Positions 54,852 through 63,677 are shown, numbered from the stretch's first letter. The stretch: DNA of 64,000 nucleotides from CATOSD01 sp965226695 (GCA_965226695.1 OZ245405.1:1550001-1614000), one strand, 5' to 3'. The notes: a model not told the origin generated them from the sequence alone. Numbers and translations: made by a program.

Positions 54852-55727
54852 GTGCTCATCCCGTTCACGGGCCCCTTTGATCTGACTACCACGCTGGAGA
54901 GCGGCCAGGCGTTCCGCTGGCGGCGCGAGGGAGAATGGCTGACCGGTGTCGTGTTCGACAACATCATAAGGACACGCAGGACGCCGGAGGGAGTGGAGTT
55001 CGAGTGCGCTCCCGACGACGAGACGGCTATCGCGCCTTTGTTCAGGGACTATCTGCGCATGGACGACGACCTGGAAGCCATCTGCGAAAGCATCCGCGTC
55101 GATGACCGCATCGGGGCCGCGCTGTGCCGGTATCCCGGATTGCGTGTGCTGCGCCAAGAGCCGTGGGAGTGCCTGATCTCGTTCATCTGCTCGGCGAACA
55201 ACAACGTCAAGCGCATCAGCGTCAACGTGGAAGACATCGCCGACAGTTTTGGAAGGCCGCTGGCTCTCGGCGAATACCGTCGGAGATCGTTCCCTTCCCC
55301 GGCGAGGCTGGCAGAAGCGGGCGAGGCGAGGCTGCGGGCGCTTGGGCTGGGCTTCAGGGCCAAGTACGTCGCGCAGGCGGCCCGCATCGTGGCGGGAGGC
55401 GAGCTGGACCCATTCACGCTGCGCGAGGCGGACTACGATGAGGCCCTGGCCGCACTCACCGCGCTGCCCGGCGTCGGCGACAAGGTGGCCAACTGTGTGC
55501 TGCTGATGTCGCTGGACAAGCGGGAGGCGTTCCCGGTTGACGTGTGGATCGATCGCGCGCTCCGGGAGTGGTACCCGGAGCACATGGTCCGCGCCAACGG
55601 CAAGCCGCTGACCCGCGCGGCCATGCGCCCCTGGGCGCAGGCCTACTTCGGGGAGTTCGCGGGCCACGCCAACCAGTACCTTTTCCAGGGACGCCGCCTG
55701 CTGGGCAAGCGCGGCAATCAAGCCTGA
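54852..55727 (+). CDS. OGG1-type 8-oxoguanine DNA glycosylase/lyase
   Basis: A 291-residue HhH-GPD protein with the OGG N-terminal beta domain (TTLESGQAFRWRREG) and a helix-hairpin-helix GVGDKVANCVLLMSL whose Lys is the nucleophile; Asp in FPVDVWIDRAL completes the active site. CLISFICSANNNVKRI belongs to the DNA-wedging loop. It removes 8-oxoguanine and cleaves the strand. This OGG1 form is common in eukaryotes, archaea and a few bacteria. The gene starts at GTG two bases after the helicase stop, so both should be co-translated. Confidence 0.88.
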   Translation: MLIPFTGPFDLTTTLESGQAFRWRREGEWLTGVVFDNIIRTRRTPEGVEFECAPDDETAIAPLFRDYLRMDDDLEAICESIRVDDRIGAALCRYPGLRVLRQEPWECLISFICSANNNVKRISVNVEDIADSFGRPLALGEYRRRSFPSPARLAEAGEARLRALGLGFRAKYVAQAARIVAGGELDPFTLREADYDEALAALTALPGVGDKVANCVLLMSLDKREAFPVDVWIDRALREWYPEHMVRANGKPLTRAAMRPWAQAYFGEFAGHANQYLFQGRRLLGKRGNQA

Positions 55728-55781
55728 ACTGGGCGCAGGTGCGCTTGTGAGCAGCAGCCCCGCGTTTGAGCCCCTTGTGCT

Positions 55782-56366
55782 ATGCTATATTCGATGATCG
55801 CCACCCGCCTTACGCTATTCGCCGCGATGCTGCTCTGGGTCGCAATCGCCTGCTCGTCGCCTGAGCCGACGCCGGTACCAACTCCGACGGCCACGCCGGC
55901 GCCGACGGCCACTCCCGAGCCGTCGTCGACTCCCGAGCCAACGCCCGAACCGACACCCACGCCGTCAGGCCAGCCCACGCGCGGGCTGTTCGAGTACATC
56001 CGCGCGGTTTCCTACCTGGAAGCGAACCTTTGGGAAGAGGCCATTCCCGCATACGGGCTGGTGGTCCGCATACTTCCGGATATGGCCGTCGCATACCACG
56101 GTCGGGGATACGCCTACTACAACGAGGCCATCGAGGAGGATAACGACAACCTGTTCAAGCCCGCGATGGAGGACTACGACAAGGCTATCGAGCTTAAGCC
56201 CGGTTTCGCGAGAGCGTACCAGGACCGGGCCATTCTGCACCACCGCCTGGGCGACACGGACGCGGCCATTGCCGATCTCGAGCGCGCCTTGCGCTTCTTC
56301 GATCCGCGCCGCCAGCCCGTCAGGTTGAACGAGGCCAGGGAGCTGCTGAACGAGTGGCGGCGCTAG
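55782..56366 (+). CDS. TPR-repeat lipoprotein with Pro/Thr stalk
   Basis: A 194-residue lipoprotein. The signal peptide ends in WVAIAC (lipobox); about 30 residues of (PTPTP/EPTP) follow as a stalk through the cell envelope, then three tetratricopeptide repeats (AIPAYGLVVRILPDMAVAYHG, AMEDYDKAIELKPGFARAYQD, AIADLERALRFF). TPR domains bind partner proteins. The codons of the stalk give a tandem cc-gac-gcc-type repeat. Start may be the ATG at 55782 or at 55794. It ends four bases from the convergent epimerase gene. Confidence 0.82.
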   Translation: MLYSMIATRLTLFAAMLLWVAIACSSPEPTPVPTPTATPAPTATPEPSSTPEPTPEPTPTPSGQPTRGLFEYIRAVSYLEANLWEEAIPAYGLVVRILPDMAVAYHGRGYAYYNEAIEEDNDNLFKPAMEDYDKAIELKPGFARAYQDRAILHHRLGDTDAAIADLERALRFFDPRRQPVRLNEARELLNEWRR

Positions 56367-56370
56367 CCGC

Positions 56371-56757
56371 CTAGTCTCGCTCGACCAACTGGATGAGCAC
56401 CCCGTGCGAGTCGGCCGGGTGGATGTAGGGACCGCCGGGGCCTTCGATAATCCGGGCGCCGTTCGCCTTCAGCTCCTCGGCGGCCTTCTCGCGGTCCTCC
56501 ACCGCGATGGCCAGCAGGTGAATGCCCTCGCCCCTGCGGGCGATGCTTCGGCCCACAGGCGTGTCGGGACCTAACGCCTCAACCAGCTCGATGAACCGGC
56601 CGCTCTCCCCAAGCGGAAGTATGGCCTGGCGCAAGCCCAACTGCGGCTGCTCCCTGTCCCGGATCTCCGCCTTTAGACCCAGTTTGGTCTCATAATCCTC
56701 GACCGCTCCCGCCAGGTCGTTGACGGCGATTACGACGTGATCTATCCGTTTGAACAA
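56371..56757 (-). CDS. mce: Methylmalonyl-CoA epimerase
   Basis: A 128-residue VOC-fold protein (two beta-alpha-beta-beta-beta modules): FKRIDHVVIAVNDLAGAVEDYE with the metal-binding His, GLRQAILPLGESGRFIELVEAL with Gln and Glu ligands, and GEGIHLLAIAVED. These are the ligands of the Co-binding epimerase that interconverts (S)- and (R)-methylmalonyl-CoA. The TTG at 56757 is chosen because GGAG lies 11-14 bases upstream and homology begins there; the open frame extends to 56883. It links to the carboxyltransferase gene 8 kb away. Glyoxalase-type relatives cannot be excluded. Confidence 0.85.
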   Translation of the reverse strand: MFKRIDHVVIAVNDLAGAVEDYETKLGLKAEIRDREQPQLGLRQAILPLGESGRFIELVEALGPDTPVGRSIARRGEGIHLLAIAVEDREKAAEELKANGARIIEGPGGPYIHPADSHGVLIQLVERD

Positions 56758-56937
56758 TGAACTTCTCCATTTTTGAGATTTCCGATGCTGCCTCGGTGGG
56801 CGGAAGTCTAGGCGTGGTACGGAGCGGGTGTCAAGCCGGGGCACCTTGCGATAACCTTGCGCCGTCCTACACAATTGGGCCAAGTGGTTCGTGGCGTGGC
56901 GGGGACGGACTGAAGACCCTCTTGCGGAGGAGGACCC

Positions 56938-57453
56938 ATGATTCGCAGCCTAGACGGCAAAAGCCCCAAGATTCACCCGACGGCGTTCGTGAGCGAGTTC
57001 GCCTACGTGGTGGGAGACGTGGAGATTGGCGAAGGCTCCAGCGTGTGGCCCGGCACCGTGATACGGGCGGACGCCGGAAAGATCGCGATTGGAAAGAATA
57101 CCTGCATCCAGGACAACTCCGTGGTCCACGGCGACGACGACGTCAGCATCGGCGACAACGTGGTCATCGGCCACAGGGTGATGTGCCACGCCAAAACCGT
57201 CGGCAACAGCGTGCTCATCGGCAACGGCGCTGTGGTGAACGACGGAGTGGAGATAGGCGAATACAGCCTGCTGGCGTCCGGGTGCATGGTCGTCGATAAC
57301 ATGCAGATAGGGCCGCGTTCGCTGGTGATGGGTGTGCCGGCGAGGGCGCGTGGCGAAATCAGCGACCGCCACGCCGAGCTGATAGATCGCACCGGCGCTC
57401 ACTACGTTGACCGCGCCCAGCGCTACAAGCAACAAGGCAATCTAGAGGCGTAG
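56938..57453 (+). CDS. Gamma-class carbonic anhydrase-like hexapeptide protein
   Basis: A 171-residue left-handed beta-helix with repeated I-G-x-x-S/N units (IGEGSSVWPGTVIRADAG, IGKNTCIQDNSVVHGDD). The three zinc-binding histidines of gamma carbonic anhydrases appear at SVVHGDD, VVIGHRVM and VMCHAKT. The family (YrdA, PaaY, CaiE) includes both active and silent members. It would hydrate CO2 in the cytosol or act as an acyl-CoA-linked thioesterase (PaaY). The ATG follows GAGGAGGACCC. It is divergent from mce with a 180-base spacer. Confidence 0.88.
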   Translation: MIRSLDGKSPKIHPTAFVSEFAYVVGDVEIGEGSSVWPGTVIRADAGKIAIGKNTCIQDNSVVHGDDDVSIGDNVVIGHRVMCHAKTVGNSVLIGNGAVVNDGVEIGEYSLLASGCMVVDNMQIGPRSLVMGVPARARGEISDRHAELIDRTGAHYVDRAQRYKQQGNLEA

Positions 57454-57460
57454 CCCCGCC

Positions 57461-59149
57461 TCACATCTTTTGCGGCGCCCCCACGTCCATCAGGCGCAGG
57501 CAGCGAGCGAGGACGACCCTTGCGGCGTCGACCAGCTTCAGCCGCGCCTTGGTGATGGCCTCCTCCCCCTCCACGACGGAGATGACGCGGCAGTTCTGGT
57601 AGAACCAGTGGAAGGCCGTGGCGAGTTCGCCCGCGTAGTGCGGCAGGTGGTGCGGCTCGAGCGAAATGGCCATCATCTCCACCACCTCGGGCAACTGCAT
57701 CGCCTTCCGTATGAGTGCCAGCTCCGCTTCGTGCGTGAGAAGGGACACCTGGCCGTCCGAGAAGTCTATGCCTCTCTCTTCGGCAATACTCAGAATGCTC
57801 GCGATCCTGGCGTGGGCGTACTGGACGTAGTACACGGGGTTCTCGGACGACTGCTGCTTGGCCAGCTCCAGGTCGAACTCCATCTGGCTTTCCGCCGAGC
57901 GCGACAGGAAGAAGAACCGGCAGGCGTCTGCGCCTACCTCTTCGACAAGTTCTCGCAGCGTTACGATTTCGCCGCTGCGCTTGGACAACCGCACAAGCTC
58001 ATCGCCTCGCCGCAGCGTTACAAGTTGGTTCAGCAATAGCGTCAGACGTTCCGGCGGGATGCCCAGCGCGTCGACAACGGCCTTCATCCGCGCTACGTGT
58101 CCCTGGTGGTCCGCGCCCCACACGTCGATCACCCGGTCGAATCCGCGCTCTACGAACTTGTTGAAGTGATAGGCGATGTCGGATGCGAAGTAGGTGGGAG
58201 TGCCGTTCGTTCGCACCACCACGGCCTGCTTGTGGTCGCCCGACTCCTCCCACTCGAACCAGGTCGCCCCGTCCCGCTCGGCAAGCTGTCCCCGTTGTCG
58301 AAGCAGCTCGACGCCGCGGTCGTACTGGCCGCACCGGTAGAGGCTGCGTTCGCTGAACCACACGTCGAAGTCGATCCTGAGCGCCTCGAGGTCTTCGCGT
58401 ATGTCGTCGAGCATCATGCGCAGCCCTATCCCGCCCAGCTCGCTGATTGCGTCCGTAGGGGGCGCGTCGGCAAAGCGGTCGCCCTCCGCCTCGCGAATCT
58501 CCCGCGCCAGATCCACCATGTAGCCGCCTACGTAACCGTCCTCGGGGAATTCAGCGGGGTTGCCGAGCAGCTGCTGGTAGCGGGCGAACAGGCTCTCGTT
58601 GAACTTGTCCATCTGATTGCCGGCGTCGTTGATGTAGTACTCGCGCTGGACGTCGTATCCCGCCGCCGACAGCACGTTTGCGAGTGTGCTGCCGATGACC
58701 GCGCCCCGCGCGTGCGCCACGTGTAGCGGCCCGGTCGGATTGACGCTGACGAACTCGACCTGCACGCGCTCGCCTTGGCCAACACGCACGTTGCCGTACT
58801 TCTCGCCCGCCTCACGTATGGCGTCCACCTGCCGGGCAAGCCACGAGTCCAAAAGCGAGATGTTGATGAATCCCGGCCGGGCGACCCACACTTTACCGAG
58901 CGGCTCTTCGACAGCAATCCGAGAGGCGACGCACTCCGCGATGGCGATAGGACTCATCCGCATGGGTCGGGCCAGTTTCAGGGGCAGGCTGGACGCGAAC
59001 TCTCCGTGCTCGGGATTGGGCGGGCGCTCTATGGCGGCGTCGTCAACGCCCGCGGGCGGCAGTAGCCCCTCTCTCTGGGCGTCCTTGAGCGCGTCGAGAA
59101 CCAGTTGGGCGACGTGTCCTCTTACAGTATCCATCATTCTTTCGGCCAT
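57461..59149 (-). CDS. argS: Arginyl-tRNA synthetase
   Basis: A 562-residue class I synthetase. The N-terminal Add-1 domain (PPNPEHGEFASSLPLKLA) is followed by the HIGH motif form NPTGPLHVAHARGA, and the second site LVRLSKRSGEIVTLRELV replaces KMSKS as in many ArgS proteins. The C-terminal anticodon-binding helices end with QNCRVISVVEGEEA and VLARCLRLMDVG. The ATG at 59149 is a better start than 59188 since homology begins at MAERM or shortly after. It converges with the carbonic anhydrase gene (8-base gap) and follows the lamin-tail lipoprotein gene. Confidence 0.95.
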   Translation of the reverse strand: MAERMMDTVRGHVAQLVLDALKDAQREGLLPPAGVDDAAIERPPNPEHGEFASSLPLKLARPMRMSPIAIAECVASRIAVEEPLGKVWVARPGFINISLLDSWLARQVDAIREAGEKYGNVRVGQGERVQVEFVSVNPTGPLHVAHARGAVIGSTLANVLSAAGYDVQREYYINDAGNQMDKFNESLFARYQQLLGNPAEFPEDGYVGGYMVDLAREIREAEGDRFADAPPTDAISELGGIGLRMMLDDIREDLEALRIDFDVWFSERSLYRCGQYDRGVELLRQRGQLAERDGATWFEWEESGDHKQAVVVRTNGTPTYFASDIAYHFNKFVERGFDRVIDVWGADHQGHVARMKAVVDALGIPPERLTLLLNQLVTLRRGDELVRLSKRSGEIVTLRELVEEVGADACRFFFLSRSAESQMEFDLELAKQQSSENPVYYVQYAHARIASILSIAEERGIDFSDGQVSLLTHEAELALIRKAMQLPEVVEMMAISLEPHHLPHYAGELATAFHWFYQNCRVISVVEGEEAITKARLKLVDAARVVLARCLRLMDVGAPQKM

Positions 59150-59233
59150 GTTCTCCGCCCGGTGTGCGAGTCCGCTCGATGCCGTCAACGATACCAGAAT
59201 TGCCCTGAGTCACGCTAGACGCGGGACTCCATC

Positions 59234-60184
59234 CTAGCAGCCGGGTGGATAGCTCTTGGTCGAAACCAGCGCCCCGCCGGCGTCGTAGAGGCCCGCCTCG
59301 TCCGGGTTACTGTTGCTCCAGATTGCGCTGTTCGAGCCGAAGCTGAAGCCTCCCGAATCGGAGTGCGTCTGGTTGGTATAGACGCGAATCGTCTCGCCTG
59401 GTTCCAGTGTCCGGGGCGGAAACGCGAACTGCGGCCGGCCGTCCGCTATGTCCAGAAGCCGCCAGCCGGTCATGTCCTGACCGCTTCCGCCGTCGTTCAC
59501 AATTGCCACGTACTCGTCGGACTCCGATCGAGGGACCGCGCCGTCGAAGAAGATGCAGGCGATGCGCACGTCCGGTGGTGTAGGCTCTGGCGTGGGAGTG
59601 TCGGTCGGTACTGGCGTAGGCGTGTGGATCGGCAGTGGTGTGGGGGTGTCGGTCGGCGCTGGTGTAGGGGTGTGGGTCGGGAGTGGTGTAGGCGTGTCGG
59701 TCGGCAGCGGGATAGGCGTGTCGCTGGGCTGCGCTTTTGGAGTGTCTGTCGGCACAGGTGTAGTTGTCGGGGTGGGTTCGGGCGTTGGCGAGGCCGAAGG
59801 CTGCGGCGTTCGTGTCGACGTGGGCTGACTTGTGGGAGTCGCCGTCGGCTCCGGTGTGGGCGTCTCGGTAGGCATCGGCAACGGCGTCGCGGTAGGTTCG
59901 GGCACAGGCGAGGCCGTTTGTGTCGGGGACGGCGTGGACTCAGGCGTGCGCACAACGGTGGGTTCGGGTACGGGCGAGGGCACAAGCGCCGCCACCAGCA
60001 AAGGAGTGGACGTGGGCGCGGGTGTCGGCGCCGTGGAAGGAGTGGCAGTGTCTACGGCGTCGGATTGCGCGCCGCCGCAAGCCGCCGCCAACAGAGCGAG
60101 CAAGGTGATAGCGAAGACGGCGACTGCAAACACGGGCGAGAGCCGCCGCCTACGCCATATGCCTGCCGGTGTGATTCCCTTCAC
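59234..60184 (-). CDS. Lamin-tail-domain lipoprotein with Pro/Thr stalk
   Basis: A 316-residue surface protein. A basic n-region and LLALLAAACGG lipobox give lipid anchoring; a roughly 160-residue stalk of PTPTP/PTDTPTPLP repeats follows (about 45-205). The C-terminal domain (VRIACIFFDGAVPRSESDEY, DMTGWRLLDIADG, LEPGETIRVYTN) is an Ig-like lamin tail domain with a final Cys. LTD domains are found on secreted nucleases and surface proteins. The stalk DNA is a degenerate tandem repeat. It may be co-transcribed with selD (44-base gap). Confidence 0.83.
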   Translation of the reverse strand: MKGITPAGIWRRRRLSPVFAVAVFAITLLALLAAACGGAQSDAVDTATPSTAPTPAPTSTPLLVAALVPSPVPEPTVVRTPESTPSPTQTASPVPEPTATPLPMPTETPTPEPTATPTSQPTSTRTPQPSASPTPEPTPTTTPVPTDTPKAQPSDTPIPLPTDTPTPLPTHTPTPAPTDTPTPLPIHTPTPVPTDTPTPEPTPPDVRIACIFFDGAVPRSESDEYVAIVNDGGSGQDMTGWRLLDIADGRPQFAFPPRTLEPGETIRVYTNQTHSDSGGFSFGSNSAIWSNSNPDEAGLYDAGGALVSTKSYPPGC

Positions 60185-60228
60185 CTGTGGCCGCGCGCTT
60201 GGTGCGTCGCCCCGCCAGGCGAGCGCCG

Positions 60229-61290
60229 CTAGGCGAGGGCCTCGATGAGAATGCCGTCCGGCAGTTCCTCCCTCGCGACCACCTCTCCGACAACGGCGCG
60301 GGTCTCGACGCCCGCACTCTCTAGCTCGCCGAGCAGGCCGTCCAGTCCATCCCTGGCGATGCTGATTAGAAGGCCGCCGGACGTCTGCGCGTCCACCAGA
60401 AGCAGCCGTTCATTCTCGGTCAAGCCGTGCCACTCCACAACGTCGTCGATGGAGGAAAGATTGCGGTGAGTGCCGCCCGGCGCTATGCCGGACTCCAGCA
60501 ACTCCCATGCGCCCTTAAGCACCGGCACCGCGCCGAAATTCACGCGGGCGCCTACGCCGCTGCCCTGGCAGATGGCCCTGAGGTGGCCCAGCAGTCCGAA
60601 TCCCGTGACGTCGGCGCAGGCGTTGGCGCCGGCAGCGGTCATAGCCTCCGCGGCGGCCCGGTTGAGCGTGGCCATCTCGCGGATCGCGTTGGCCAGGACG
60701 TCGTCGGGCACCCTCTGTTGCTTCCCGGCGGTGGTGATAATACCGGTGCCGATCGGCTTGGTCAGCACCAGCACGTCGCCCGGCCGGGCGCCGGCGTTGG
60801 TCACTTCCTCGCCCGGCGAGACCAGGCCGGTTACGGCAAGGCCGTACTTGGGCTCCTGGTCGTCGACGGTGTGGCCTCCCACTATCAGCACGCCGGCCTC
60901 TTGCGCCTTAGCGCCGCCGCCCTTCAGGATTTCGCCGAGAATCTCCTTGGGCAAGTCTATGGGAAATCCCACTATGTTGAGCGCCAGCAGCGGCCGCCCG
61001 CCCATGGCGTACACGTCGCTCAGGGCGTTGGCCGCGGCTATCTGGCCGTACGTGTAGGGGTCGTCAACTATTGGCGGAAAGAAGTCGAGCGTCTGGATGA
61101 TCGCCGTGTGGTCGTCGAGCTTGTACACGGCGGCGTCGTCTCCGGTGGCGATGCCTACCAGTAGGTTTGGGTCGGTGACCGGGGGCAGCTGGCTCAGAAC
61201 CTGGGCCAGGTCCGAAGGACTGAACTTTGACGCTCAACCGGCGCAGCTTGCGAGCTCGGTCAGCCTGATTTCGTCGCTTAGTAGAGCCAC
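60229..61290 (-). CDS. selD: Selenide, water dikinase, with a UGA-encoded selenocysteine
   Basis: The frame from GTG at 61290 encodes 353 residues, the normal SelD length, but codon 19 is TGA (61234-61236). The surroundings read LTELASCAG-(TGA)-ASKFSP, aligned with the E. coli active site GAGCGCKISP, so the TGA stands at catalytic Cys17 and the essential Lys follows three positions later. After it come VGIATGDDAAVY, LDFFPPIVDDPYTYG and TGFGLLGHL without interruption. SelD makes selenophosphate from selenide and ATP. Selenocysteine at this position is known in other bacteria. A ribosome site GGGGGAGG precedes the GTG; the next start downstream (61128) would remove the active site. A stem-loop lies 13 bases after the UGA. 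Confidence 0.9.
61208..61224 (-). promoter_or_regulatory. Candidate bacterial SECIS hairpin in selD
   Basis: About 13 bases after the UGA the mRNA can pair GUCC with GGAC around a UUC loop, extended by CA/UG with one bulged C. Position and size fit bacterial SECIS elements recognised by SelB, but the usual apical GG-U signature is only partly present, so the assignment rests mainly on context. Confidence 0.45.
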
Positions 61291-61434
61291 AGTAATCCTC
61301 CCCCTGGTGGTTCCGGCGCCTCCGAGCGGAGGCCGGTTGAGCAAGTATATCATAGGCCGTGGCCGCGCCGCCCCGTTTGCGGTTGCGAGGCGTGTAGGGG
61401 TAGAATGTGGCCAAAAGGCGCAGGAGGTAACCCC

Positions 61435-62235
61435 ATGCCAGGATACTCGGCAAGAGTCGGTAACGTGGAACTGGTTTCGCTGACGGACGGGGAGGGCGCG
61501 GGTCCGCCCACCGCCGTATTCGCGGCGAGCACCATCGAACAGTGGCGGGAAGATTATCCCGATCTGTTGGACGCTAACGAGATGATACATCCCCGGTACG
61601 GTTCGCTCGCGATTCGCTCGGCAGGCAAGCTCATCGTGGTGGATACCGGGCTGAACGGTCCGGACGGCAAGCTGCTGGAGGAGATGAGCCAGAAGGGCGT
61701 CGACAGCTCCGCGGTCGACCTCGTGGTGCTGAGCCACCTTCATCCCGACCACGTGGGTTGGAACCTCACGGACGGCAGCCCCACTTTCCCCAACGCGCGC
61801 TACATCGTTTCTCGCACCGACTACGATTTTTGGACGTCGCCCGAACTGGCGGACTCGGACCACGTCAAGGGCCAGGTGTTGCCTCTCAACGACCTTAAAA
61901 TTCTCGACCTGGTGGATGGGGAGTACAACGTCACCGACGAGCTGACCACTTTCCCCACCCCCGGCCACACCCCCGGCCACATCTCGCTTGTCATATCCTC
62001 CGGCGGCGAAAAGGGTTTCGTGCTGGCGGACGTGGCCCACAGCCCGGCGCAGGCGCACTACACCGACTGGAATCCCGGCTTCGACAATGACCCGGACACC
62101 GCGCAGAAGACGCGCCATGCCGTGCTGGACCGCCTGGAGGAAGATGGCTCGCTGGTAAGCGCCGGCCACTTCCCATCGCCCGGCTTCGGCCGGTTCGTGC
62201 GCAGCGGCGGCCGGCGCGTCTGGCAGGGAGTCTAG
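61435..62235 (+). CDS. MBL-fold metallo-hydrolase
   Basis: A 266-residue metallo-beta-lactamase-fold enzyme. HLHPDHVGW carries the first metal-binding His/Asp set; TPGHTPGH the next His; LADVAHS the bridging Asp, and GHFPSPGFGR the last His. It belongs to the lactonase/AttM-like branch by general layout (GxGNVELVSLTDG start, dinuclear metal site). The substrate may be a lactone or ester and cannot be fixed. The ATG at 61435 has AGGAGGTAA 5 bases upstream. It is divergent from selD. Confidence 0.87.
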   Translation: MPGYSARVGNVELVSLTDGEGAGPPTAVFAASTIEQWREDYPDLLDANEMIHPRYGSLAIRSAGKLIVVDTGLNGPDGKLLEEMSQKGVDSSAVDLVVLSHLHPDHVGWNLTDGSPTFPNARYIVSRTDYDFWTSPELADSDHVKGQVLPLNDLKILDLVDGEYNVTDELTTFPTPGHTPGHISLVISSGGEKGFVLADVAHSPAQAHYTDWNPGFDNDPDTAQKTRHAVLDRLEEDGSLVSAGHFPSPGFGRFVRSGGRRVWQGV

Positions 62236-62261
62236 CCCGGCTGCGCCAACCACGGATCCTG

Positions 62262-62942
62262 ATGGTCGCGATGGTCGCCCGGGCCGCCACGCTCGCCCGG
62301 GCGGCGCTCGGCGTGGTGCTGTCGGCCGCTGTGCTGTCGGCCTTGGCGTGCGGCGGCCCCGAAGTTCCGCCCGAATTCGAGGCGCGCGCCGAGTTCGAGC
62401 GGGGCCTGGCGTTCAAGGAGCAGGGCAACCTGCCGAGAGCGTTCGAATCGTATGATGCCGCCCTCGCCATCTACCCCAGGCTCGCGGAGGCCTACGCGGA
62501 GCGAGGGTTCGTCTACTACAGCCGCGGCGACTACCGCGCGGCCATGGCGAACTTGAACCGCGCCGTCAAGCTGGACGGTGAGCTGGCCTCCGGCTACAAC
62601 TACCGGGGGCTGGTGTTCGAAGAGGTCGAGGACACCGACAACGCGCTGATCAACTACGGCAAGGCCATCCAGCTGGACCCGGAGTTGAAGGCCGCGTACC
62701 TCAATCGCTCCCGTGTGCACGTGGCCGACGAAGAGTACGAGTCCGCGATCGACGACCTTACCTCCGCCATCTCGCTGACCCCGGACGATGCCCTGCTTTA
62801 CCTGCTGCGCGGCCAGTTGTACCTGCAGCTGGACGACGTCGCGAGGGCCGAGGCGGACTTCGAGCAGGTGCTCGGCCTCACCGACGACGAGGCCCTGGTG
62901 GTGCCGGCGAGGCAGTTGCTCACAGCGCTGCGGCTGCGGTGA
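62262..62942 (+). CDS. TPR-repeat lipoprotein
   Basis: A 226-residue lipoprotein: signal peptide with lipobox (LSALAC), then five tetratricopeptide repeats (AFESYDAALAIYPRLAEAYAE, AMANLNRAVKLDGELASGYNY, ALINYGKAIQLDPELKAAYLN, AIDDLTSAISLTPDDALLYLL, AEADFEQVLGL). It lies 27 bases after the hydrolase gene and probably shares its transcript. It resembles the lipoprotein at 55782 but has no stalk. Partner unknown. Confidence 0.83.
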   Translation: MVAMVARAATLARAALGVVLSAAVLSALACGGPEVPPEFEARAEFERGLAFKEQGNLPRAFESYDAALAIYPRLAEAYAERGFVYYSRGDYRAAMANLNRAVKLDGELASGYNYRGLVFEEVEDTDNALINYGKAIQLDPELKAAYLNRSRVHVADEEYESAIDDLTSAISLTPDDALLYLLRGQLYLQLDDVARAEADFEQVLGLTDDEALVVPARQLLTALRLR

Positions 62943-62954
62943 TTTCCTATAGTC

Positions 62955-62977
62955 CCTTCCCTCTTGACGGGGGAAGG
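62955..62977. repeat. REP-like hairpin, copy 2
   Basis: CCTTCCC (62955-62961) pairs with GGGAAGG (62971-62977), followed by TTAGGATGGGGGTGA, similar to the unit at 49156-49177. It lies between the TPR lipoprotein and DUF1697 genes. Confidence 0.5.
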
Positions 62978-63001
62978 TTAGGATGGGGGTGAAGACGACC
63001 C

Positions 63002-63577
63002 ATGGCCGGAAATGGCAAATCATCCGCGGCCACTGGCGAGCATCGGTACGTCGCCCTGCTTAGAGGCGTCAACGTCGGCGGCAGGAACAAGCTGCCGATG
63101 GCGGAACTGAGGGACCTCTTCGCCTCTGCGGGCTGCGCGGCAGTACGCACCTACATTCAGAGTGGGAACGCCGTGTTCGAAGCGACGCAGGACCTGGCCG
63201 AAGCCGTGCCTGAGATTGTCACTGTGGCGATTCGCCGGCGGTTTGGCTTCGAGTCGGTGGTCGTCTTGCGTTCGGGCGAGGAACTGCGTCAGGTCGCGAC
63301 CTCAAACCCCTTCGACACTTCTGGCGATCCGCGATTCCTCCACGTGGCTTTTCTCAAGGACACGCCCAACGCCGAAGCGGTATCTCGACTCGACCCTGAG
63401 CGTTCCCCCCCGGACGAGTTTGTGGTGCGAGGGCGCAATGTCTACCTGCGCTACCCCAACGGCGTAGCCCGCAGCAAGCTGACGAACGAATACCTTGCCG
63501 CGCAACTGCAAACCGTGAGCACTATGCGGAACTGGCGGACCGTCCTCAGACTGCTGGAGATTGTCGATACGCCGTGA
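63002..63577 (+). CDS. DUF1697-family protein
   Basis: A 191-residue protein with the family signature YVALLRGVNVGGRNKLPMAELR and VRTYIQSGNAVFEA at the N-terminus and the C-terminal TMRNWRTVLRLLEI. The fold is a ferredoxin-like domain; function is not known, although some members are thought to bind nucleotides. The ATG lies just after the REP-like unit. No operon partner is obvious. Confidence 0.88.
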   Translation: MAGNGKSSAATGEHRYVALLRGVNVGGRNKLPMAELRDLFASAGCAAVRTYIQSGNAVFEATQDLAEAVPEIVTVAIRRRFGFESVVVLRSGEELRQVATSNPFDTSGDPRFLHVAFLKDTPNAEAVSRLDPERSPPDEFVVRGRNVYLRYPNGVARSKLTNEYLAAQLQTVSTMRNWRTVLRLLEIVDTP

Positions 63578-63677
63578 TGGCTAGGGCCGTTGTGTTCGCG
63601 TCCAACCTGACTCGCCAGCCGGTGCAGGCCGTTCGCGAGCAGCCCTGCGTCCGGCGGGGCGACGCAGTGGTCTGCTG

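Noticed and set aside
61234..62253. 339-codon minus-strand open frame
   Set aside because: It is mostly antisense to the MBL hydrolase; only its last 19 codons are real, being the N-terminus of selD before the UGA.
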